This document shows positions 48,121 to 60,600 of a DNA stretch of 64,000 nt, one piece after another; within the stretch, counting starts at the first letter, position 1, and each line of letters begins with the position of its first letter. Made by a program: the position numbers and the translations under genes. Source of the stretch: Tachypleus tridentatus (Eukaryota > Arthropoda > Merostomata > Xiphosura > Limulidae). Where the stretch lies: positions 151,065,009-151,129,008 of the forward strand of contig NC_134834.1 in assembly GCF_004210375.1 (NCBI RefSeq). The letters run 5' to 3'. The notes under the pieces are model-generated. The model did no database searches. It saw only the letters and a program-made list of their open reading frames with translations, and had not been told where the DNA came from.

Positions 48121-48221
48121 TGCACATTTTTATTTACATAAGGTCAGAAAAAAACAACATGAATCAAGAGTTACATGTATTTATACTAGTTATACAAAAA
48201 TGTTTAGAAGTGAGTAGTTTT

Positions 48222-48775
48222 TCAAGATTTGCAACTGTGATGTAAATCACTTTCACGTATCATCCCCCAAATGTAGTCTCCTAGCACGTTTTCGTTATAC
48301 GCTCCTTGGTAGCAGCGTTCAAAGTCCAGTATATCTTGATGGAAGCGCTCGCCTTGCTCCTCTGAGTATGATTCCATGTTCTTGAATTTATCAAGATGAG
48401 CGTCAAGGATATGAACTTTCAGGCACGTCCTGCAGTACATTTTGCAGTAGTTCTTTACCAGAGCCTCAACCAATTTCACATAATTTTTGGCCTTGCGATT
48501 GCCCATGAATCCCTGAACCATTGCGACAAAGCTGCCCCAAGCTATTTTTTTTCCTTTCTACTGACCTTCTTGGGGAATTTTGTGTACTCCAGGATTTTCT
48601 TTATTTGTGGTCCAATGACGACACCAGCTTTGACATTTACCTCAGACAGCATAGGTACTTGAAGGCTGCAGACTCCTTATCAAGAGCTGTGACAAATTGT
48701 TTCATAAGACCCGATTTTATGTGCAACAGTGGGAACAACAATACCTTCAGATGTGTTCACTTAGGCAGCTAGAAC
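48222..48775 (-). mobile_element. EQGERFHQDI-type repetitive ORF relic (block 3)
   Basis: Same relic as at 24440-24990, with a longer continuous stretch from GFMGNRKAKNYVKLVEAL to the EEQGERFHQDILDFE and GDYIWGMIRESD motifs. The N-terminal half remains broken. Confidence 0.7.
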
Positions 48776-48777
48776 TA

Positions 48778-48934
48778 AACTGAAATGGTGAGTGGTGTGC
48801 CCCTGTATATATACTACTATAGAAAGTTCTTGAAAATTCTCGTTAGTTCTACAACATTCTAGAAAATCCTTGTAAGTTGGAGAAAAATTCTCTATCAGCT
48901 ACTCAGCACTGAATGTACCTGAAATGTTCTGGAA
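48778..48934 (-). promoter_or_regulatory. Heat-shock-element array with TATA box and initiator (block 3)
   Basis: In-register GAA/TTC array at 48822-48884 and TATATATA at 48813-48806, with the initiator TCAGTTT at the same spacing as in block 1. The separate three-unit element (48922-48934) has lost its first GAA by one base change. Confidence 0.65.
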
Positions 48935-50429
48935 AATAGGTAAATTTGAAAATTTCATTACCCAGGTCACAAAAGCAAAGTTTGAAGAGAAAAATAGGTC
49001 TTTTTTCAATATACTTTAGGTGTAAGCAATTGGGAAATAACACTTTCTGCCCAGGAAGAAGAAAAGGTAAAAATTTTGTTTCATAGTGTAATCAATGGAT
49101 TACAACCAATGTGGCAAGTGGCTCACATATACAATTCTTGACCCAAAATATTTGAGTAAATATTATCTGGCCCAGGAACTTCCCAATATTTCTTTAAAAA
49201 AATTCAGAATAAATATGATAACTTATCAACAATTCAGAACGAGGAATATCATTTAGTTATTTCTAGAAAAAAATGTAATGTTGCAGTTCATTTAAATACG
49301 TAGGTATGGTATAAACACAAGTGACAGAAAATGGTGAATTAAACATGCAAATGGTTTTGTATCTGTGGGAATAACCGTGAAAGGACAGCTGATATTAGGT
49401 TTTACTTCCAAGAACTACTGTTGATGAAATGACGTAAGTAAACCAAGAGATAACTTGAATGTTACGTTAAACGTGAGTTACAACAATTGTGTGATTAAAA
49501 AACAACAACAGGTGTTGTGTACATAAAAACTACAGTAGAATTGTGTCACATTATAGTGCATTCATTAATACTGGCCATTAAATTTAAGAAGAGCACAGAG
49601 AGAAATCTCACAAGGTCGAAGGAAAGGAAAAAATTTTAGTAAATATAATCTCGTGATGATATGCTGTTAGGACATCAATTTATATTTTTTGATGTAGCAT
49701 TATTGCTACTGGAACTGTCGATTCGTTAGAAGTGTAAATATATTATCTTCTTTGTAAATTATAATCTGGTATATGTATATAGAAGTTACAAATTTTTGGT
49801 AATTTAAAGAAAACCTCAAGATATGTAACATCAAAATAAATAAAAACTAAATTAAATATTACATTTTTATAAGTGTTTCATTTTTGACCATTTTCCCAAT
49901 GTTTAGCCCAATTCAACAAAAACTAATTTTAGAACAAGTTTCAAAGAAATGAGATCTCGACCACAGCTTTACCTATTTTATCCCAGCCAACCTGAATAAC
50001 TCAGATAGACGAAAGGCTTCATCAAAACTGGATATAGTAAACTTGGTGTAGTGGACATGCCATTATATTCTTCGTTACTTTAATAAGTTGTAATTACACG
50101 TGCAAATTGATTTTTGTATAATAAGTTATGAGACGTATACAAGAATTTAGGATTAAGAAGACTGGTTGATGTTACAATAACAAACAAATATTAAGTCTAT
50201 GTCTATGTTCAGGGGGGGGGCAATGTGTACATGATCTTTTACAAAAAAAGGAATACTGGTAGTTTATATCTCTAACAGTTATTTAAATTCAGCGAGACAA
50301 AGAACATCAAAATTTAATTAATTTTTCACTTAACACTTTTTTGTGATCATTCCTATTTTTCACTTGAATTAACTTTTTTCAAAAAAATCGTTATAAGTTT
50401 TTATTTTTCAAAGAACTCATTGCAACTCA

Positions 50430-52110
50430 AGTCAATATTGAGTTTACAATGCAACAGTCCTTTCACTATTGATTCATTCATTAGACCTCTTTCTTAAGAC
50501 AGGGGCAGAAGTGCCTGGTAAACAAAAAATGTACTCCATAACTTGCCTGACATTAGGTATAAAAATACTTTGATCTTTGAAGTGGTTGAAAAGTTCTACC
50601 CATTTTTCTTCACATCCTATTACTTTTCCTTTCCACTCGTCACATTTTGGTCATCAGAATAATTTAACAAGAACAACTTCATCAAACTGATCATCAACAT
50701 TGATTACAGCATTTCCAAGCGTTTCCTTAATTTTTTCAGCAGCTGCTTCTATGTCAGGCCACAAGAAAACACTGTTTTTTATCCAAACAAAGTATTCCCC
50801 ACCACCAAAACTGTTTTCCCACAGCTCAATATAAGACAGGCAGCAATCATAAAAACTGGTAAATTCCTTTCTAATCAAGTCTACTTGGCATCCTCCCTCT
50901 TCTTCTAGCACACTGCGTATTATATTTATTTTTTTTTTTGCACCAAGGGGAATAAAGTTATTATCTCATATTTCTTTCAGGTTGGTTTTGAACTTAAGTT
51001 CTGTAACAATATCACTTGTAGTTACTTTTGTTTTCTCCTTGGCTAAAATCACTTTGTTGAAGAAGCCTAGTTCTCCATGAACAAACCACAGATACATTTC
51101 TCCACATTTACTCTCAAAAAATATTTTATCAACAATGGGCATTGTTCTTGTGAACAAAAATATGACTTCAGTCTTTCCTAAATCTGGCGAATTCTCCCAA
51201 CAGTTGGTAACAAAGACAAATATCGCGTATTTACACATTGGAGAACATTCTTGTACTCAATGTCTACAAACTCGCAGAATTCTTTTAGGTGTGTAACATG
51301 CACAGTGTAAACACAAAAATACTTGTAAATTTTGACCACTAAGCTTTTCCCTTCAATAGGAAGGACATCAACTGCAGTTTGGAGATAGTTATGTACAATA
51401 TGAGCACCACAACCAACACCCACAATATTTCTGCAAAGTTTTTTCTTCAGTCGACTATAAACATTATTTTTCCCTTTCTCTTTACACCTCCAAAATTTGT
51501 ATTGCAGTTGTCACTAGAATAAGCGAACTTTTTGTTTGATAAATCATGTTGTATTTTTTTAAGTGGACACCAAGAAATTCTCCAAAATTTCTGATGTCAC
51601 TACAGGAATCGATTGAAAGTCTGAAAGGTTTACTTTCATTTCTTCCTCTGGCAAAACATATCGCACCATGACAGGTATAATTTTGGCATACTTTCGATTT
51701 GAAGCATCTGCTGTAAATGAAATGAACTGGGCCTCCATTAAGTCTCTCATCAATTCCTCTTCTGCTAAAGGAACAGTTGCATTCAAAATAATGACATCAT
51801 TCTTATTCTGGCAGAACTGAACTTTGGTACAAATAACTTTGCTATCAGTTTGGAAGAGCAATCGGCTGTTTTAAAGCTTATGTTATGGGCAGCACTGTGA
51901 TAAGCAAAGGTTGCTTCTTTGATAGCTATCAACAAGTCACTCTCTTTAGGCTCAGTATTTTTAAAGAACATCAACTCATTAACTTTGAGCAGCTACTTAA
52001 AGACTACCTTCATGTTTCGCACATTTTAGATGGTCCTTTATTGTACCGTTTCTTCTTATTGTTGAACTGTGTGACGATTTTGTTTTTAAATGTATTTTAA
52101 CGTATTTTCA
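50430..52110 (-). mobile_element. hAT-superfamily transposase relic (block 3)
   Basis: Counterpart of 32650-34330 with the same domain order: BED-finger tail, AYHSAAHNISFKT, ELMRDLMEAQFISFTADAS, GVGCGAHIVHNYLQTAVDVL, CLSYIELW region, CLPGTSAPV. Val to Ala (MEVQF to MEAQF) separates it from block 2. Multiple breaks; inactive. Confidence 0.85.
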
Positions 52111-52249
52111 TATTAATCTGAATATAGTGAATTGTTCAAACAGCAAAGCTGTTAAATTTTTAAAATGTACTTTTATCTAACTTGCGTGTCTATCACTCTT
52201 TATTGGTAGACAAAAATGTTTAATACAAAACAATTTTTTTTTTCCGTTG

Positions 52250-52510
52250 TGGTTTACTATTTCGATGATATGTCAGTGACTGTGATTTTGTTGGACTATT
52301 AAAATGTTTTTAGGATAGTTCATTATTTCTACCTTTGTAAGGCCTCACGTCAGTGAGTGCTACGTTGTTCAACTATCGACATATTTTGTTAGGATGGTTC
52401 ATTATTTCCACGTCTGTTAAGTTGTTGGATTAGTCAAATGTCTTTTTTTTTTTTAATGCTTCATTACCTTCACGTTTGTTAGGGCTAATGTTAGTAACTG
52501 CTATGTTGTT
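52250..52510. repeat. About 90-bp degenerate minisatellite (Z, block 3, part 1)
   Basis: Counterpart of 34470-34745; the related second array of block 3 is at about 54215-54370. Confidence 0.6.
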
Positions 52511-52634
52511 CTCAGGGACGAGCGGTGATTTGATTTGATAGGGATGCAAAAGCATAAAAAGTGGCTTATAAAGTAAAAAAAAAAGAAAAGAAGTAAATAA
52601 CGGCCACTAAAGATAAAGTTAATTAGTTGTAGTC

Positions 52635-52906
52635 TTTGTTTGTTTGGAAATTTCGCACAAAGCTACTCGAGGGCTATCTGTGCTAGCCGTCCCTAATTTA
52701 GCAGTGTAAGACTAGAGGAAAGGCAGCTAGTCATCACCACCCACCGCCAACTCTTGGGCTACTCTTTACCAACGAATAGTGGGATTGACCGTCACGTTAT
52801 ACACCCCCACGGCTGGGAGGGCGAGCATGTTTAGCGCCACGCGGGCGCGAACCCGCGACCCTCGGATTACGAGTCGCACGCCTATCGCGCTAGGCGATGC
52901 CGGGCC
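52635..52906 (-). mobile_element. tRNA-derived SINE with target-site duplication (block 3)
   Basis: Counterpart of 34864-35135, flanked by TAGTTGTAGTC (52624-52634 and 52907-52917). Confidence 0.92.
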
Positions 52907-53453
52907 TAGTTGTAGTCAATAATCACATTTAAAATTAAGTACTGCATATTAGAAAAAGCAGTTAACCAAAATGTCTTCTCGTATTGGTTTACACTGAATT
53001 TTCGAACGCAGTGCTTTGTTCTTCCAATCAGGTTTAGAGTTGGCATCGGTCTGCTATTTCTGATCATGCTTTCTTTATCACTAAAACTCTTTGAACCAAA
53101 CTTGTTAACTAACAAGTTTTCAGTTACAATTTTTGCTATTATCTTTCGAATCCATTATCACATCTGAAGGGTGACACTTCATAAAAAATTATGCATACAA
53201 AATACAATATTAGCATTTAATCCAATGCCCGAAGCGTATGCACATCACACGGAGGGGAAACAAACAGCCAAGAGCGCCATGAAACAAACAAGTTACCAAA
53301 TATCGCAAGAAAATTAACCGTCAATTATTTTTTTTTATCATACTTCATTTGTTTATTATACTTTTTAATTTATAAACTCCTAATTACGAAATGCTAACTT
53401 ATCTATAAATTATTTATTTCACTTAAATTTTTCAATGGTTTAATTTAATATAT

Positions 53454-53721
53454 GGTTTTGTTTGATTTTTTCTAATTTTGCGAGAAGCTACACGAGGGCT
53501 ATCTGCCCTTAATTTAGCAGTGTAAGACAAGAAGGAAGACACCTACTCAGCACCACTCACCGCCAACTCTTGGGCTGCTCTTTTGCCAACGAATAGTGGG
53601 ATTGACTGTCACATAATGTGACCCCACAGATGAAAGGGCGAGCATGTATGGTGTGACGGGGATTAAAACCCCTGACCCTTAGATTACGATTCGAACACCT
53701 TAACATCCCTGGTCGTGCCGT
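53454..53721 (-). mobile_element. tRNA-derived SINE, older copy (block 3)
   Basis: Counterpart of 35679-35946, flanked by TTTAATATAT (53444-53453 and 53722-53731). Confidence 0.85.
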
Positions 53722-54681
53722 TTTAATATATAGATTATAAATTGTCAATAAGTTCCTATTGTGCATGTATTTTGAAGTTGGATGAACTGGTAACTTCCTT
53801 TATGTCATAGAAGAGATCAATATAACATTCAAGATATTTTTTGTTTTTTTTTAGATGCAACTATGAAATTTTTTATTTAGAAAATTATTCATGTAAGAAG
53901 CATTTCTTAGTTTAAATAAAATTTTATGTAAGAAAACTGTTTTTAGTTAGAAATAAAGCCTTTTCTAATAGGAAAGAAATCCACTCTAAAAAGGAACCAT
54001 TTTGAGAGTTGTAGTCCAGACTCTTTCCAACAGGTGGTCTCGTCCATAAAAGGTGATTACTAATTATGTATGGTAGAGTACTTCCATATGAATCAGTTGC
54101 AAGTTCATAACGTCATATGTAGCTGATACATAAAAATTATTTTTTTCAAATACATTCTGGGGGAAGCAATGTTTCCCTTGCTTTCATGGACCGCACACTT
54201 TTGGTTGCTGGACTATTTAAATTTTCTTTTTTAGATTGGTTTACTATTTACAGGATTGTTAGGGCTAATGTCAGTCATTACTATATTATTGAACTATTCC
54301 AATTTTTTAATTGTAATGGTGTATTATTTCTACGTTAGGGCTAATGTCAGTGACTGTATTACAGTGTTGTTTGTTTACTTTTCCAAGTGTTACACCACTC
54401 TTGGTATTATCTGGATGTTGAACCTAAATATAACAATACCGGGTTTATTTTTAAATTATTCCATAATAAACTTCAGTTGTCATAACATTTTGGTTTCTTT
54501 TCGAGTGAAGTCACACTGGGCCTTTTACCGTGTCCGTAACGGGAAATAGAATCCCAAAGTTTAACATCATACGTCCGTAAACTTATCACACTTAGGGACA
54601 CTTAAGGTATTTTATTTACTGAAAATTATTATTTGATACCTTCCATGTAAGAAAATAGTACTTCACAATCTTACAGTAGTG

Positions 54682-57600
54682 TTACAGAACAACTATGTCC
54701 CAACTCATCCTGACAATTTTTCCAGTTCTCGCTGATTCTTCACAGGCCGATGCAATATTTGACGAGGCGAAAGTGTCATGCGGTCGAATTTCTACCTCAG
54801 AAAAAACCTGAAAAAAACCCATTAAAAATTAAATCTGATTACGCATGCTTTGTAAAAAATTCATATACCTTATTCATCATTATGAACTGTACCCTATCAG
54901 TCGTCATAAATTTAGTTTTACTTTCAATAACCTTTTATTGTGATAATTAATAATCAGTTACTGATCACAAAATTCGACAAGCGAACTATAATAAGGACCT
55001 TTAACGTAATAGAATAAAACCCGTGTTTTTAAAGTGAACCTATGTTTTGTGAAAATGTATAAAACCTATTTGTTCAACAAATATAAGCTACACGTTTTCG
55101 GGAAGACATTTTTAGGCAATAAATTGGGAAAAAACTTTCCTCTTTTTGTGATTTGTATTCCAACATTTCATATTTTTCATTAAGGTAATGAAATACATAC
55201 TATATTCAGTTCAGGTAATAAACCTGTATTATCCGATTATCTGGTATCCCATCAAATGATTAGGTAGGAATTGACATTATATACCAATAACCTGATTTCA
55301 TTCTTATCAAACTGTATGCTCTATTCACCTGATGATGGCCACTTGAAAACAAGGAATGTTATATCCATAAAATACCACATAACTTGCTAGAAGGAATGTT
55401 AGGTTCTATATAGTATGCTCGACATTACATCTATATTTCCCGCGAGAAAGTCCGTGCCACACCATAGATAATTTAGTTCCATGAGAAACAAGGGAGAGTG
55501 GGAGCTTTGTGACTCCCTTTACTAACTTTCTACATTAAGAATATTTGCTCAAGATGTACAGAAATTTTGAGAAAGTTACATATTAAATTACATAGCAGGA
55601 AACACACACTGCAGTATTTATGCATACTATGTTTCTAACTTCTTTTACTATTGTAGGAGTTTCCATTATTACAGTTTTACCTTTAGTATGTGTTATAGTT
55701 ACTTTTTTCCGGTAGATAATACCTAACTTTGTCCTTAGGAATATTACTACAATTTCACACTTTGTAGTGAACGAAAGCCACAATATTTACTGGTCAAATA
55801 GTTGATATCTAGCGGTTACGGCTTCCACTATTTCGAATAAGAACGACTAGTCACGTAGATAGCACCAGTTATTATGGGTGAATCAGTTGGATTTACAGAG
55901 TCCTAATTGTTTTTTGATGTGAGCCAATCGATGGATAGATATGTCGAGAGTGAAACTGCTGATTGATTTATGGATCCAATACAAGACAAAACTGTAGTAT
56001 TCTAAAGCATCTACACACACATATTGTTTGTATTTTTAGGTATAATTACAGTTTTATACTTTATATCACGTAACCAATCTGTTTGTTTCTCAGCTTAAGT
56101 TCAGTAATTTAGCTAAATTATTATTGATTTAGTTATTTCATGCGGAAATCAGTTTTACTACAGTAATACAGTGACCAACACTACAAGTTCATGAGTGGTC
56201 CAGGTTGGGAAAACTGTTGTTTATAAAAGAAATAAGGCGAAAACATATATCTTCATGTCACAACCCAAAGTGTCTGGCCTTATTTTTTCTTGTGAATGGA
56301 CTGGGAGATCTGTAATAATTAGATTACGTTAACGATTACCGTTTATCTCAACCACACAATTTGTTTGTTTTTTACTTTTCTGTAAAACGTTACCCCACGA
56401 GCAATGTGTTGTCCAGTTCAGCTTTTATATGAATTTGAATAATACACGAGTAAAAACATATTACCTTGGACAGTATCGAGGAAATGTTCTATCTCAAAAG
56501 AATAGGCATCATTATATCGAGAAGCGAACGAGTAGCAGATAGGAACTGCGGTAGAGCCATTGGAACAGTGTGACACAACACCTGTTGGTCTAATGTTACC
56601 AGAATTCAACATACCCTTCGACCCAAAGACCTTGAAAATAAATAAAAATTATTGAAAACAAAAATAAAAAGACGTGTAAATATTTTCAACGTTTAGTATA
56701 CTGTTGTAAAGCGGTTAAATCTTGTATACTCTATTTATTTGTGCCGTTCCCAAAATGAAACTAAAATTAATTTTTAGTAGTTTGACTTTTTTCACTTCAT
56801 TACAGTTCCAGCACAATTAGAGATTGTGGTAAAAGAAAATAAATATACCTACTTATCTTTCTGCTTCAGGCTATATCCTTTAGTTGTAGAAACTTCCAGA
56901 AAATATCATTACTTTAAGTTACCTTTCCTCTTTCTAATGGATCAGCGAGTGATGAGTCTTTGGTTTTCTGGTGAGCGCAGCACAGATAGCCCATTCTGTG
57001 ACTTTTCGAAAACCAAAGACCGAATGACATTAATGAAAGCTCTATTGTTAATGAACATGATACTTATCTGCTTTCTAGTAACTTTCGCTGGAAGCTGTCC
57101 ACAACTTAGAAGTGATAGACTAGGGTGAATGCGGGTAGTCAACACCACCAAACAACTTTTCCCAACACACAGTGGAATTTACCGTCGCTTCATAATGTTC
57201 TGACGGCTGAAAGTGCAAGTATGTTCAGTGACATGATTCGAACCCACAAGCCGCAGAATGTAAGTCAAGTGCTCGAACCACTGGGTCCTTTCTTATAGGC
57301 TTTCCATAATAATAAATTACTAAAAAAAATAGGACTTAGTGTTTAAAAATATGTTTAAATGGTCATCAACCCCTCAAAAAAATCAAGAAATACGTTTTGT
57401 TTTTTATTTGTTATTGTTCTTTTTAATTTCGCGCGAGGCAACACAAGGGATATCTGTTTTCGCCGTCCGTCATTCAGCAGTGTAAGATCAGATAGATGGA
57501 AGGCATCTAGTCATCACCACCCACCACCAACTCTTGAGCTACTCTTTCACCAACGAATAGTTGGATTGACCGTCATATTATGACACTCCTACGGCTGAAA

Positions 57601-60600
57601 GGGCAGACAAGTTTGGTGTGACGGAATTCGAACCTGCGACCCTCAGATCGTGAAGAAACAAGTAAGTATTTTTGAAAATTATGTGTTCTGACGTCTATAA
57701 AGAAAACAAGGTGTTGTTATAATCTGGTAGTTACCTCTATTCTCTGGTCGTACCCATAAACCGCACTTCTGCTGATATCCGTGAGACTGATGACCCCACT
57801 GGGAAAATTCATCACTATACCAGCTGTGTCAAAGTCATCAATGTCTTTGAAAAGACTGTTGAAGGCATGAGAGTGGGCGTACACCGAGGTCGGAAGTTCC
57901 CCCAATATCCAGCAAATCAAGTCAATGTCGTGAATGGCAAAGTCGTGGAATAATCCACCTGAAAAGATTTCATCACATCTGTTTCTTGTTCGAAAAAAGA
58001 AAAAGTGGGTAAAACATAACATGGTCAACATAACTGGTGTCTTTCATAACTATTACACCTGGACATTTACACACACTGGAAAATACGAGAAACTCGTGAT
58101 TTGAAAGGACTGGTTAATGCACTAGTTTGCTAATAGAATAAGTGTATTGAGAATACAACTTTTAGTGGATGTGAGAGATAACGTGAAATGCAAGGGCAAG
58201 ATAAGTCATTTGAAGATGCCTAAGTTCCATATCAATTTAATCATTAACCCCATCACGACTACTCTAACTAGACGCCCGGTTTTGCCAGGACAGTTCCCCC
58301 ATCCATTTTTTAAAAGTTTGTTCTAGTGTCCCGCAAACTTTTTTCGCGGGAAACACAAAACGTCTCAGTTTTGTGATAAAAACATTAAACTGTCATTCAC
58401 ATTGAATCAAGGATGTAATGGTCCAGTTGGCTTGTTCGTTGTTGAAACACGTGCTCTTCTGCTGTCAAGTGCTCTCGAAAGCCCTGTGTGTATGTGTTGA
58501 GAAACTCAGTTTTTTAGTTAGTATATTTATAGCAGCTTACGTTTGTATGATTGATAGTTAGACGACTGTTTATTATTAAAAAATGTTTAATTTCTTAAAG
58601 TGCTTAAAAGAAAATGTTTTTAAACACTGAGAGCAGGCTTCATTTTATTTTCTTTCTTTTAGAGATGACCCACTCAGATAACACTATTTCTAAAGCTGTG
58701 TTTTCGATAGCAGATTGGACGTTGCGGGCCACACTGCCAAGAAAAAGAAAAAAACAAACAAACTGGGGACAAAGTCTGCACTGTACCCGAATTAGGATCC
58801 CCCTTACCTCAACGCACACAAACACACATTAGGCCAAGCTAATCTACACGTTGTACCATACGCGTAGTCATGTTTCTCAGAGAAGGTCTTTACGTATATT
58901 CCACAAATGGGTCTACATCTCTACCTCACCTACAGCATGTTCCTTACCGGATGTCTCACAGTACTAAACATCACCACACACTTGTATCTGACTGCACTTC
59001 TCACAGGAGTTATCTATGTACTCCCACATCTGCGAAACATTAATTCAGGAATGAGCGATGACGGCCCTTATTTACGATTTACTAAAACTGCACAATATTA
59101 TCAATTTAATATCGATTAGCCTATGATGCATCACTACATATCTTGTATTTTGTGTTGGTCAGTTGTTAGCGAGCTGAATTAGAGTATGATTAGTGAATGA
59201 ATTTTTACGCTTCCTTCAAGAAGTTGTTAGCGAGCTTTTACGCTTCCTTCAAGAATGTTGTAAGTGAGTATTGGATTAAGTTTAATTGTGAGTTCGGCAT
59301 ATCACTAGTTTCGGAATTTCTGATAAAACGTTATTTGTGAGGTTAGCCTTCCTCTAATACATTATCCAAGAAATAAATAAGTCGTTATCGTTAAGTTGAC
59401 CAGTCTTTGAATTGTTTGTACCACATAGCTGAGAAGAACCTGCCAAACGATAAAACATGTTACATGTTCCTTACCAGATGTTTTCAGGTACTCTAAAGAT
59501 GGCCGAGGAGAGTCTCGGCTACAAGTCTTCACCACTTGAATTTGTCCTACATCACCTCTTTCTATCCGGTCTTTTATGTTCTTGAACCCTGGGTCAAATC
59601 GCCTGTAAAAACAACACAAAGAATAGAGTAAAGTATTCAGTCAGTTGATATTAAAAATAACAACCAACCACCGATGAATAGTTTTGAGGCTAGAAACAGG
59701 TCTGCTTGTACGTAGTTTCTACGATATTTTACCTGAATGGAAAACCATTTTTTAATTGCTCATAAAATTAATTTTATTGTTACGTAAGGAAGTATTTCCT
59801 ACCTGTTGAAGGCACATAGTAAAGGTTTTCCGGCTTTCGAAGCTGCCTCATAACATTTCACTGTGCCCTCTGTGGTGAGAGATAATGGTTTTCACAGAGA
59901 ACGGCTTTACCTAGGTACGTGTTGAAGAAAACATTTTAAATTTAAATGTAGAGATAGTTTTCAAAAGATAGCACTTTTGCGATATCTATCGAATCTTCAG
60001 TTTTTGCTATCAAGCTTTAAGTTTGTATCTGAAAGTTAGACAAACGTTATGGCTTTCCAATTATTTTTTATCTTAATAATGTATTCTTCTAAAATTGTTT
60101 TAGTTCTAATAGCTTCCGATAGGTGGAAAAACAAATATACGTAAAGCTGTGTGTGTTTTCTAAAAACAAAGCCACATCGGGCTATCTGCTGAGCCTACCG
60201 AGGGGAAGCGAACTCCTAATTTTAGCATTCTAAAGTCGTGGACATACCACTGTCCAAGCGGGGTGTACGTAAAAGTATGTAGTAGGGTGTCTGTTGACAG
60301 TTTAGAGAAATAAATTCCCTTATCGACACGTTGGTGAGCTTGCAGAAGAATTGTATAACCTCATAGAATTCTTATTTTATTTATTGATCAACAAACCGAT
60401 TTACTGACAGATGTAAACATGAAAAATAATTATTTTTGGCTGAAGTATGAGAAAGAAGAATTTTCTCGTACAAATAACAGGTAGTAATAATAATCTGTAA
60501 CAAAAAACAAGTTATACTGCTTATTTCTTTTTTGGATTTCGCGCAAAGATACAGGAGATCTATCTGCGTTAGACATTCCTAAGTTAACAGTGTAAAGCTA

